This document shows, one piece after another, positions 53,638 to 61,699 of a stretch of DNA of 64,000 nucleotides. Both the position numbers and the translations under genes were made by a program. The stretch's first letter is position 1. Each line of letters opens with the position of its first letter. Where the stretch lies: assembly GCA_964615375.1 (NCBI GenBank), contig CAZTOW010000020.1:84091-148090 (forward strand). The letters run 5' to 3'. Source of the stretch: CAZKWG01 sp964615375. GTDB taxonomy: Bacteria; Myxococcota_A; UBA796; CAZKWG01. A model generated the notes under the pieces. It was given only the letters and a program-made list of their open reading frames with translations. It ran no database searches and was not told the origin of the DNA.

Positions 53638-55578
53638 GTGCAGCCTCTCACCGTCCGCCGATCGGTCCTGCTGACCTCGAGCCCCGAGGAGGTCTGGCCG
53701 CTGCTGATTGAGACCGATCGCCTCAACCGCCTCATCGGGCTCGCCCCGGTGAGCTACCACCCCGTCGAGCCTGAGGCGGCGGCGACGGGGGCGCGGCTCG
53801 TGGGGGAGACGATCACCGGCGGCTTCCACGTCCGCTACGAGGAGCTCCCCTACGAGTGGACCTGGCCCCGGCGCTTCGGCGTGCTGCGGCGCTACCGGGG
53901 CGGGCCGCTCCAGTGGCTCTCGGTGTCCTGGGCCCTCGACCCGACGGAAGACGGCGGAGCCGCCCGGCGCGCGGAGAGCGCGCCGTCGGGGGCGCTTGCG
54001 CAGGAGCATCCGCGCGGTAGCGCGGGAGCGCCTGCGCAAGCGGGGGCAGAGCCCCAAAGAGACGCGGGCGGAGCCCGCACAGGGGGCGGGACCACGCTGA
54101 CCGTGAGCTTCCGGTGCATGCCGCGCTTCGCGATCCTGCGCCCCGTGGCCTGGATGAACCTCAAGCAGGCCGCCGCCGCCATCGCCGGGCTCGGGCAGCA
54201 GATCGACGCCCACATCCGCCAGAAGGGCCCGAACCCCTACGCCCAGCCCGTCTCGCCGAGCGACGCCGCCGCCATCGAGCGCGCCGTCTCCGCCCTGGTC
54301 GAGCGCGGCGTGCGCCCCGAGCTGGCCGCGCGCATCGGCCTGCACCTCCGCGCCGCCCCCGACGCCGACTGCCACCGCATCCGCCCCTTCCCCCTGGCCG
54401 ACGCCTGGGGCGAGCCCCGCCGCGAGGTGCTGGCCGCCTTCCTGCATGCCGTGAGCGCCGGGCTCGTCGAGCTGCGCTGGTCCATCCTCTGCCCCAGCTG
54501 CGTGACCGAGAGCGAGGCGGTCCGCGCGCTGGCCGAGCTCCGGCCGGAGGGGCACTGCGAGCTCTGCGACATCCGCTACGGCATCAGCCTGGACGAGGCG
54601 GTGGAGGCCACGTTCTCGCCGAACCCGGCCATCCGCGCCGTGCCCGAGCAGCTCTTCTGCATGGCGGGCCCCGGGCGCACCCCCCACGTCCTGGTCCAGG
54701 CCAACGTGACGCCCGCCGCCGAGGAGAGCCTGGACGTCCCCTCTGAGCGGGGGCGCCTGCGCCTCTTCGTCCGCGGCGGGGCGCGCGCGGAGCTGAACCT
54801 GGACCCGGCCGCGCCGCCCGAGGTGGAGGCCCGCTTCGACGACGACGCCCTCTGGCCGCTGACCCTCGACGTGGCCCCCGGGGGGCGGGTGCGGGTGCGG
54901 AACGAGGGCCGCGAGACCCGGCACGTCAAGCTGGAGCGCCTCGCCCAGATCGAGGGCGCCGCCACCGCCCACGAGGTCTCCACCCTGCCCGAGTTCCGCG
55001 CCCTCTTCGCCAAGGACATCCTCAAGCCCGGCACGCCCCTGCGGGTCACGCGCGCCACCATCCTGTTCACCGATCTCACCGGATCCACGGCCCTCTACGC
55101 CGATCTCGGGGACGCCGCGGCCTTCCGCATCGTGGACGACCACTTCGACCTGCTGCGCGAGGCGGTGGGGCGCTCGGGCGGGGTGCTCATCAAGACCATG
55201 GGCGACGCCGTGATGGCGGCCTACACCGACGAGCGGGCGGCCCTGCGCGGGGCGCTCGCCTGTCTGCAGCGCTTCGAGCGCTTCCGCGAGGGCTCCACCG
55301 TGGGGGGCCGCATCGCGCTGAAGATCGGCATGCACAGCGGCCCCTCCTACGTGGTGACCGCCAACGGCGCGCTGGACTACTTCGGTCAGACCGTCAACAT
55401 CGCCGCGCGGCTCCAGCACCTGGCCATCGGCGGGGAGGTCGTGCTGGAGGCGCGGGCCTGGGAGGCGCTCTCGCCCGAGGAGCGCGCCGGCCTCCACGCC
55501 TCCGAGCCCTTCGTCATGGCCGTGCGCGGGGTCCCCGAGCCGATGACCCTGGTGCGCTTGTCCGCGGCGCTTCGGTAA
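53638..55578 (+). CDS. SRPBCC - DUF5939 - class III adenylate cyclase
   Basis: A 646-residue protein starting at GTG 53638. Residues ~1-165 are an SRPBCC/START-like domain (SSPEEVWPLLIETDRLNRLIGL, YEWTWPRRFGVLRRYRGGPLQWLSVSWALDP ... LTVSFRCMPR), interrupted by an in-frame ~45-residue insertion. Residues ~175-470 match the DUF5939 region, with a CxxC pair-containing domain (LCPSCVTES, CELCDIRYG) and VLVQANVTP. Residues ~475-646 are a class III cyclase: ATILFTDLTGST (metal D), LIKTMGDAVMAAY (substrate K, metal D), DYFGQTVNIAARL. The substrate residues fit adenylate cyclase. It is likely a sensor that makes cAMP on ligand binding. It is followed 26 bases later by the M28-like gene. Confidence 0.9.
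   Translation: MQPLTVRRSVLLTSSPEEVWPLLIETDRLNRLIGLAPVSYHPVEPEAAATGARLVGETITGGFHVRYEELPYEWTWPRRFGVLRRYRGGPLQWLSVSWALDPTEDGGAARRAESAPSGALAQEHPRGSAGAPAQAGAEPQRDAGGARTGGGTTLTVSFRCMPRFAILRPVAWMNLKQAAAAIAGLGQQIDAHIRQKGPNPYAQPVSPSDAAAIERAVSALVERGVRPELAARIGLHLRAAPDADCHRIRPFPLADAWGEPRREVLAAFLHAVSAGLVELRWSILCPSCVTESEAVRALAELRPEGHCELCDIRYGISLDEAVEATFSPNPAIRAVPEQLFCMAGPGRTPHVLVQANVTPAAEESLDVPSERGRLRLFVRGGARAELNLDPAAPPEVEARFDDDALWPLTLDVAPGGRVRVRNEGRETRHVKLERLAQIEGAATAHEVSTLPEFRALFAKDILKPGTPLRVTRATILFTDLTGSTALYADLGDAAAFRIVDDHFDLLREAVGRSGGVLIKTMGDAVMAAYTDERAALRGALACLQRFERFREGSTVGGRIALKIGMHSGPSYVVTANGALDYFGQTVNIAARLQHLAIGGEVVLEARAWEALSPEERAGLHASEPFVMAVRGVPEPMTLVRLSAALR
53941..54090. repeat. palindromic cassette inserted in-frame in the cyclase gene
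   Basis: A run of hairpins within about 140 bases. CGGCGCGC 53965-53972 / GCGCGCCG 53978-53985. CGCTTGCGCAGG 53993-54004 / CCTGCGCAAGCG 54031-54042, enclosing CCGCGC 54010-54015 / GCGCGG 54020-54025. GGGGC 54043-54047 / GCCCC 54051-54055. GCGGGC 54064-54069 / GCCCGC 54073-54078. All stay in frame and encode a low-complexity A/G/R/E stretch in a loop of the SRPBCC domain. It looks like a REP/RPE-type mobile palindrome. Confidence 0.75.
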
Positions 55579-55604
55579 CTACATTGGATAGGCTGGAGGG
55601 CGAG

Positions 55605-57077
55605 ATGACCAGCCGTGCGCGCTACGACGCCGATGAGATCTTCGCGCTCATCGAGGCTCAGGTGGCCCTGGGGGTGCGCCGGCCGGGCAGCCCAGAGGAC
55701 GCTCGGAACGAGGACTTCATCGAGGAGAAGCTCCGCGCCTTCGGCCTGGAGAACGTCCGTCGCGAGCCCATCCCCATCACCCACCACCAGGCCACGCGCT
55801 GGTCCCTGGAGATCGGGCCGCAGGGGGCGCGCCGCGCGCTGACCAGCTTCCCCATCGCGTACACCGCGTTCACGCCGCCGGGCGGGATCGAGGCCCACGT
55901 CGTCGTGGCCGACCCCGGGCGCTCGGACGAGGCCGGGCCCCACTGGGCCGGCAAGATCGTGCTCACCGAGATCCGCTTCCCGCCGCTCGAGGCCAGCCTG
56001 CTCACGAAGATCAGCCTGGGCTATCACGACCCGGAGAACAGCCTCGCTGAGGTCAACCACCCGGCGACCTGGGTGCGGCAGGGCTGGCACCTCTACCGTC
56101 AGGCCGCGCAGCACGGGGCCGTGGGCTTCCTGGCCATCGTGCGCGATCAGCCCGGCGGCACCTGCGAGATGTACGCCCCCTACGGCTTCCGCGAGGCGGA
56201 CATCCTGGACAAGCCCATCCCCGGGCTCTGGCTGCGCCGCGACGACGGCCCCGCCCTGCTGGAGGCCGCCCGCCGCGGGGACGTCAGCGCCCGCATCGTC
56301 CACGAGGGCGTGCGCGAGCCCGCCACCACCCACAACATCGTGGGCGAGATCCCCGGGGGCGGGGAGACCGACGAGGTGATGGTGCTGCACTGTCACCACG
56401 ACACGCCCTTCGTCTCGCCCGTCGAGGACGGCAGCGGCGTGGCCGTCGTGCTGGCCATGGCCCGGGAGCTCGCCCGCTCCAGGCTCCTGAAGCGACGCCT
56501 GATCGTGTTGCTGACCGCCGGTCATTTCTACGGCTCCATCGGCACCCGCACCTTCATCGAGCGTCACCGCAAGGATCTCGTCCCCCGCGTCGCGCTGGAG
56601 ATGACCATCGAGCACATCGCCTTGGAGGCGAAGGAGAAGGACGGCGTGCTGGTCGGCACCGGCCGGGCCGAGCCCACCGGCGTCTTCGTGCCCTTCAACC
56701 GCGAGGTCGCCGCCCTGGTGCTGGAGCGCATCCGGGCCTGTGACCTGCGCGGCGCCGTGCTGCTGCCCCCCGAGGGCCCGCTGGGCGACTTCCCGCCCAC
56801 CGACGGCGGCGACTGGTACGAGGCCGGCGTCCCGCTCATCAACGTCATCAGCAACCCCGTCTACCTGCTGACCAGCGACGACGCGCTGCGCTGGGTGGAC
56901 CGCCCGCGCCTGGCGACCATGGCGGAGACGATGACGCAGGTGCTGGAGACGCTGGACGGGGTGTCGAAGGCGGAGCTGGCGGAGGTGGACACGCCGCTGT
57001 ACCGGCTCGGGATGATCGCGCTGAAGCACATCTCCCGGGCGAAGAACACGGGGTTTGGGAGGCGGCCGGTGTATTGA
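55605..57077 (+). CDS. M28-like metallopeptidase-fold protein
   Basis: A 490-residue protein similar to M28 zinc aminopeptidases/amidohydrolases. The metal site is suggested by VLHCHHDTPFVSPVEDGSGVAVVLAMAREL (H-x-D and bridging D) and by later EMTIEHIALEA and GDWYEAGVPLINVIS. The usual catalytic glutamate pair is not clear: the equivalent segment reads LLTAGHFYGSIGTRTFIERH. An inserted PA-like region lies around 90-260. ATG 55605 has GGAGGG upstream; a TTG seven codons earlier is less likely. An IS1634-like element begins at the last base of its stop codon, so the natural C-terminus may have been altered. Its operon partner is the upstream cyclase. Confidence 0.8.
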   Translation: MTSRARYDADEIFALIEAQVALGVRRPGSPEDARNEDFIEEKLRAFGLENVRREPIPITHHQATRWSLEIGPQGARRALTSFPIAYTAFTPPGGIEAHVVVADPGRSDEAGPHWAGKIVLTEIRFPPLEASLLTKISLGYHDPENSLAEVNHPATWVRQGWHLYRQAAQHGAVGFLAIVRDQPGGTCEMYAPYGFREADILDKPIPGLWLRRDDGPALLEAARRGDVSARIVHEGVREPATTHNIVGEIPGGGETDEVMVLHCHHDTPFVSPVEDGSGVAVVLAMARELARSRLLKRRLIVLLTAGHFYGSIGTRTFIERHRKDLVPRVALEMTIEHIALEAKEKDGVLVGTGRAEPTGVFVPFNREVAALVLERIRACDLRGAVLLPPEGPLGDFPPTDGGDWYEAGVPLINVISNPVYLLTSDDALRWVDRPRLATMAETMTQVLETLDGVSKAELAEVDTPLYRLGMIALKHISRAKNTGFGRRPVY

Positions 57078-59024
57078 GCTTCCATTCCATCCCACATTCC
57101 AGGGGTCACCCACTCTCCCTCATGGGATTTCCGTGCTGTCGTAGCCGGACATCCGGCGGAACCGTAAAGATCTCCGGTGAGAAGCCAAGAAAGGCGAGTA
57201 CCTTCCTGGCTGGAGGACGGAGCGTGGTGGGAAGCCGCCGGACCTCTCCCGAGGGCAGGGCCTGCCGCAGGGTGGTGACGCCGCCGAAGTGGACGAGGGC
57301 GATCTCGGTGGTGGGGTTCTGAACGCCCTTCTTGGTGAACGGGTGCAGCAACGTGTCGTGCGTCTCGACGAGCCTCCGTCGGAGCGTGAACTGGATGTGG
57401 TTGCGCACCATCAGCGCGAGCAGAAAGACCAGTCCGAGCGCCCGAATCCGGGCTGGCGTCTTGAGGAAGACGGGCGCGACGGCGGCGGGGCCCTTGAGCC
57501 AGTGGAAGCCGGTGGCGCCCTCGACGAGGTGCTGGCGCTTGTAGGCGGCGAGCACAGCCGCGTCGTCCCAGTCGTCCTCGTCGTCCAGGCGATCGGTCAG
57601 CAGGGACGAAGCAGCTCGCGCGCCGCCGCTCGGCGGCGAGGGCGTCCTCGTCGCGCGAGAGCGCCCAGGAGACGGTCCAGACGGTCTCGGTGGGCGCCTG
57701 CTCGCCCTTGCGAGGGCGCCCGGCGCGGCCCCGCTTGAGGGGCCGCTCGACCGAGGCCACGGTGATCTCGGCCTTGTGGAAGCGCAGGCTCGCGGCCTGC
57801 TTCTCTGCGGCTTTGCGCGCATCCTCGGCGCAGCGGAAGGGCTGGCGCCCGATCTTCGCCTCCGCATTCACCATCTTCTCTCGCTCGGCCTCCAGGCGCT
57901 CCGTCAGACTCTCCTCGAAGCGGCGCGCGGCGGAGGTGGAGTAGATGACCAGGGCGCGCAGCGTCCGCGTCTCCTCGAAGAAGGCGCCGTTCTGGCCGCG
58001 CCGCCGGAGGAGGAAGGGGTGCTCAGCGGACCAGCCGCGCCACTGTTCGGGCGGATCTCCCTTGGTCTTGCCTGGGCGCTCCAACACGAGCGGCCAGGTC
58101 TCGATGTCCGGGTCGGCCTCCCAGGTGCCCTCGATGGCCTGGCGCCGCAGCTCGTAGGTGTCGGGCAGAAGCGAGACGAAGCGCATCCCCGCGTCCAGCA
58201 CCTGGCCGACCGTCTCGGCGTCCACCAGCTTGCAGTCGGCGATCAGCGTGACCTGGCTGGGGTCGGGCAGGCGCTCGGCGAGGGCGGCGACGTGCAGGCG
58301 GTTGACCACGACGTCCGCGGTGTTGCCGTCCAGCATGGTCCCCAGCACTGGGATCCCGGCGGCGCCGTGCAGGGTCAGCCCGAAGATGAGCTGGCGCAGA
58401 TCGGGACGGTGATCCTTGGAGAAGCCATGGGTCGGAACGGGCTCGTCCGCCTCGTCGTAGGCCCCAAACATCGAGACCGACGTGGTGTCCTGGTGCGCGC
58501 ACCAGCGCTTCGGCTGGTCCGAGCGCTGCAGGTAGCGATCCACGACATCGCCCAGCAGCAGGTCGGTGCCGACCTCGGCGATGTGGTTCAGGCAGGCTTC
58601 CAGCCGCGTGTCGTGGAACGCCGACGCGGGCCGCGCTGTGCCCAGCAGGATCTCGGGCGTCCGAGCGGTCCAGCCAGTCGTTCATCCGGTGCAGCGCGAC
58701 CCGACCGCTGAGCACGTTGAGGATCATCAGCACTACGCAGTCCGCGTCCGACATCACCGACCGCGGGTGCTTCGGAGAGCGCTCCTCCAGCACGGGCACG
58801 ATGCCAAGGTCGTCGATGACCGCGCGGATCAGCGGGAGGTGGCCGATGGGACAGGCTTCGAGAAGGAGAGGGTCGAGCGTCATTCTCCGAGCTTGACTCG
58901 GGTCATGGAGATCCACAAGGCCAGGGCTGAGGATGTTCGCGTCCAATTGAAAGAGATCCAGATCACCCGTTCAGATCGGACAGAAATTGTCCACCCTATG
59001 GAGCAGACTCATGGAATGGAAGCT
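57077..59024. mobile_element. IS1634-family insertion sequence (about 1.95 kb, inactivated)
   Basis: The element is bounded by perfect 14-bp inverted repeats AGCTTCCATTCCAT (57077-57090) and ATGGAATGGAAGCT (59011-59024). It contains one transposase gene on the minus strand, broken by two frameshifts. No matching target-site duplication is seen next to the ends (left flank TATTG, right flank ACCGC), which points to rearrangement after insertion. The left end touches the stop codon of the M28-like gene and the right end cuts a Tc-toxin fragment. Confidence 0.85.
57106..58883 (-). pseudogene. IS1634-family transposase, two frameshifts
   Basis: The protein starts MTLDPLLLEACPIGHLPLIRAV at 58883 and runs in one frame to about 58655 (MNDWLDRSDA). 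It continues in a second frame (EILLGTARPASAFHDTRLEACLNHIAEVG, QDTTSVSMFGAYDE, GIPVLGTMLDGNTADV, LIADCKLVDAET) to about 57603, and finishes in a third (LLTDRLDDEDDWDDAAVLAAYKRQHLVEGATGFHWLKGP, then LMVRNHIQFTLRR) to 57106. Each break is explained by one extra G (plus strand) in a short G run. The DDE aspartates and the YREK-like YKRQ...E region are present, so the decay is recent, or the breaks could be sequencing errors. Confidence 0.85.
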
Positions 59025-59569
59025 ACCGCAGCATCGCAGGTGTAACCAAGCGTCTCCCACGGGTCGACGCGGAAGCAGGCCGCGGCCTCCCCCTCCCTGG
59101 GCTGCAGCCGCACCACCCGCCAGGTGGTCTCAGACGTGGTGTACAGCCTGCTCAGGTTGCCCTCGCCGTCCTCGGCGTAGACCTCCACCCGGAGCGGCCG
59201 ACCCTTCAGCGCACGGTGGGCCTCGCGCAGCTCGGTCGCGGTGAGACCGGACGGCATGTCCGGCATCGTGAGGTGGTGGGCGCCGTCGTTGTCCTCCTCA
59301 CCTTCGTGTGGCTCGTCGCCTGCGAAGTATTCTGCTTCGTACGCCTCCAGCAGCGTCTGCTCCCGGCGCCAGGCCCCCGTGTGGAACCAGCTCCTCGTCC
59401 GCACGGGCGGCACCGTGACGAGGGCCTCCTCGTCTGCATGGGACTCCTCTTCGTAGTCGTGCAGGGTCTCGCTGTCCCACTGCTCGACGAGCCCGAAGCC
59501 GCGGAACTCCCGCTCGGGACCGTCGAAGTATTCGAAGATCGGGAGGGGGTCATGGTCAGCGGGGAAGGG
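59025..59569 (-). pseudogene. Tc-toxin B-subunit (SpvB/TcdB-type) remnant
   Basis: An open frame from an in-frame stop at 59570-59572 down to the IS right end encodes PLPIFEYFDGPEREFRGFGLVEQWDSETL, then VRTRSWFHTGAWRREQTLLEAYEAEYFAGDEP, HRALKGRPLRVEVYAEDG and VRLQPREGEAAACFRVDPWETLGYTCD. These match the middle/C-terminal region of insecticidal toxin TcB (TcdB) proteins, for example the EFRGFG, TWFHTG-like, LKGRPLR and V.P.E.L.Y segments. Both ends are missing: the left-hand (3') end was cut by IS1634 insertion, and the other end runs into repeats. It is a relict of a Tc toxin related to the RHS gene at the window edge. Confidence 0.78.
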
Positions 59570-59759
59570 CTATTCTGGATGACCAAGATACCGGACACCT
59601 GATCAATGATCAGGATACCTGGCACCTGAGCACCCGGGGCCGTCGAAGTGCCCGAAGATCGGGAGGGAGTCTTGGTCAGCGGGGAGGGGCAGTTCTGGAT
59701 GATCAAGATACTTGGCACCCGATCAATAATCAAGATACCTGGCACCTGATCCCTGACAC
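59520..59759. repeat. 120-bp imperfect tandem duplication
   Basis: Bases 59520-59639 and 59640-59759 align without gaps at a period of exactly 120. There are about 15 mismatches over the first 110 positions, then divergence. The unit starts in the Tc-toxin remnant (CCGTCGAAGT...) and ends in the repeat motif GATACCTGGCACCTGA. The first copy also holds the perfect palindrome CCTGATCA-A-TGATCAGG (59598-59614), degraded in the second. Confidence 0.9.
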
Positions 59760-60019
59760 CAGGCCTGCTCGGAGTTCGTCCCCCCGATGGGGTGCTGAGG
59801 CCGTGCTCCAGGAGTAGATCGCAGGGTTCGGCCAGGGTGCATAGATTCGCAGGCCGCGCAGGATCAGAGGGAGCTGTCCCTGGTTGCCCTCCTCCGCGCC
59901 GCTTGTGGTGTGGCATGCCCAAGGTGTTCCAGCGCCCTGACCCAGAGGACGGTGCGCGGATCGGCTCCGAGATCTCGCCAGCGGCTTGCGCGGATCGAGA
60001 AAACAGGGAATTGAACCTG
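59760..60019. other. non-coding or relict sequence left of the ISAs1-like element
   Basis: With the repeat array before it, this completes a 450-base stretch (59570-60019) without a supportable gene. Open frames exist on both strands but show no recognisable domain, ribosome site or codon pattern. The sequence may be degraded remains of an accessory gene between the toxin remnant and the insertion element. Confidence 0.4.
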
Positions 60020-61482
60020 TGCTGTGGGAGAGAAAGGAGTTCGGGTGGGCCTTCATCGTCCACCCGAACTGGTCCGAAGACCTCAAGCCAAGGAGTCGAT
60101 GTGAAACGACGAAAGCTCGAACCCCTGGCTCGCTTCCTACGGGACGAGCTAACCGACGATCACTGGGAGCCGCTACCCGATCCGCGAGGGGCCCGCGGGG
60201 TCCGCTACCGCTGGCTCGGGCTGCTGAACCTCTTGACGCTGGGCATGCTGGTCAACCTCCAGACACTTCGCCATGTGGAGCGTCTGACGCGGTATCTGGC
60301 CGTCCCCTCAGCGTTTGGCCTTCGGGGCAAGCCTTCCGACACCTGCCTGTTCGACACCGTCTGTCGGCTGGTCCCCGCGCAGCTGCGTGAGGTCTTGCGC
60401 CGCCAGGTGCTGCGGCTACATTGCAGCAAGCGCATGGAGGTCCTGCCCGAGATCGGGATCTCCCTGGTGGCCATCGACGGCAAGGTGCTGGGGACGGACC
60501 GCACACGGAAGAACCCTTCGTCCACGCGGATGAGCGTGGGGCGCAGCAAGAACGGCCGGGTCCAGAAGCGCACGATGAAGAAGGGCGGCGAGAACTGGCA
60601 TGTGGCCGACGTGAAGCCAAACGCGAGCGGAGAGGTCTTCCTGGTCAAGGCGTTGCGCGCGGTGCATGTCGGCTCCGCCACCAAGCCCATCCTCGACCAG
60701 ATCGTGCTGCCAGAGGGGCGTGGAGAGTCCACGAGCCTCTTCGATTTCTATCTGGACCTCTGCAAGGTCTATGGCCGCATCATCGAATGCGTGTCGCTGG
60801 ACGCGGCCTATTGCACGCAGCGTGTGTTGAACGCCTTCGCGGTGTTCAGAGTCGGCTTCATCATCGCGCTCAAGGGCAACGCGGGCAATGTCTGTCGGCG
60901 CCTGCGCAAGACCATGGGGGGCGAGGGCGAGGCCCCGCCTGCGGGTGGTTGGGACCGGGTGACCGAAGAGACCCGGAACGGCCACCGGATTCGCCGTTCC
61001 TTCGCGCGGCGCTTTGAGCGGGGGGACTACATGGAGGGCGACTTCCAGCAGGTCTGGCGCCAGCGGACGGTCATCACCCACAAGGCCACGGGCGAGGTCA
61101 TCTCTGTTGACGATCGCCTCTGGATTACCAGCCTGCCCCCGAAACGGCTCAGCGTAGAACAGTCCATGGCCGCCGTCCGCGCCCATTGGGGCATCGAGAA
61201 TGACGCCAACTGGACCCTCGACGCTCAGTGGGGAGAAGACAGCCGAACCTGGGTTCACAAGGGCACCTCCCGCGAAGCCCTCGGCCTCCTGCGCGCCATG
61301 GCCTACAACCTCGTTCGCGTCCTGCGCCACCGCGTGCTCGACAGGCCCAAGAAGGGGAATCTCACCTATGATGAGCTCTTTGAGCGCATCCACCTGGCGC
61401 TGGTGACGCCCGCGGTCCTCCCGACCGCGGGCTCCACCTGACGCGCGGTCCACCCGAACTCCTCTCGCACCCTTCCACAGCA
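60020..61482 (+). mobile_element. ISAs1-family insertion sequence (intact transposase)
   Basis: The ends show imperfect inverted repeats. AGGAGTTCGGGTGG at 60035-60048 pairs with CCACCCGAACTCCT at 61450-61463. The similarity extends outward, with a small gap, to TGCTGTGG (60020-60027) and CCACAGCA (61475-61482). I could not see a target-site duplication, so the outer limits are approximate. The left end forms an 11-bp hairpin (AGTTCGGGTGG 60038-60048 / CCACCCGAACT 60060-60070) just before the transposase ribosome site. Such end hairpins can shield the gene from outside transcripts. Confidence 0.8.
60101..61441 (+). CDS. ISAs1-family transposase
   Basis: A 446-residue DDE-type transposase, full length for the family. 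It starts at GTG 60101, five bases after AGGAG; the open frame upstream is not supported. Family marks are DPRGARGVRYRWLGLLNLLTLGML, GKPSDTCLFDTVCRL, ISLVAIDGKVLG (first catalytic D), a basic stretch after it, VSLDAAYCTQRV (second D), GFIIALKGNAGN, and VRAHWGIENDANWTLDAQWGEDSR (catalytic E and WxIEN motif). All catalytic residues are present, so it is probably active. Confidence 0.93.
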   Translation: MKRRKLEPLARFLRDELTDDHWEPLPDPRGARGVRYRWLGLLNLLTLGMLVNLQTLRHVERLTRYLAVPSAFGLRGKPSDTCLFDTVCRLVPAQLREVLRRQVLRLHCSKRMEVLPEIGISLVAIDGKVLGTDRTRKNPSSTRMSVGRSKNGRVQKRTMKKGGENWHVADVKPNASGEVFLVKALRAVHVGSATKPILDQIVLPEGRGESTSLFDFYLDLCKVYGRIIECVSLDAAYCTQRVLNAFAVFRVGFIIALKGNAGNVCRRLRKTMGGEGEAPPAGGWDRVTEETRNGHRIRRSFARRFERGDYMEGDFQQVWRQRTVITHKATGEVISVDDRLWITSLPPKRLSVEQSMAAVRAHWGIENDANWTLDAQWGEDSRTWVHKGTSREALGLLRAMAYNLVRVLRHRVLDRPKKGNLTYDELFERIHLALVTPAVLPTAGST

Positions 61483-61699
61483 AGACATCGCTGCCCGTAC
61501 TCGAATCTCCTGATTCACCGGAAGGGTGCGCCATCATGGATGCTTATGGCGAATATCCCGGGCGGGCGGTGGATGTGGGAACTACTTCGCGGAGATCCAA
61601 GCAGGCCTGTCGCAGGATACCTGGCACCTGATCGCACCTGATTGTGGCACCTGATTGTGGTTCCCGCTCCCGCGCGGTAGGGGTTCTGTCGGGTGCTCT

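Larger units (their letters stand above)
59614..61632 (+). repeat. dispersed short repeat GATACCTGGCACCTGA (three copies)
   Basis: Exact or near-exact copies start at 59614, 59734 and 61616, with partial GCACCTGATTGTGG units after the last. Two lie left and one lies right of the ISAs1-like element, all outside genes. The coordinates give the span from first to last copy, not a continuous repeat. The motif contains the self-complementary-like core CCTGGCACC and resembles intergenic REP-type sequence. Confidence 0.6.

Noticed and set aside
53512..55497. N-terminal extension of the TSP3 protein frame across the cyclase gene
   Set aside because: A signal peptide and GGAGG site mark the true start at 53511. 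The extension is antisense to coding sequence.
59216..59602. Plus-strand open frame with a hydrophobic stretch opposite the toxin remnant
   Set aside because: The opposite strand shows clear TcB-type sequence; the hydrophobic run is a by-product of the antisense codons.
59730..60086. Minus-strand open frame of 118 codons left of the ISAs1-like element
   Set aside because: It starts inside the element end and runs through the repeat array; no domain, ribosome site or codon bias supports it.
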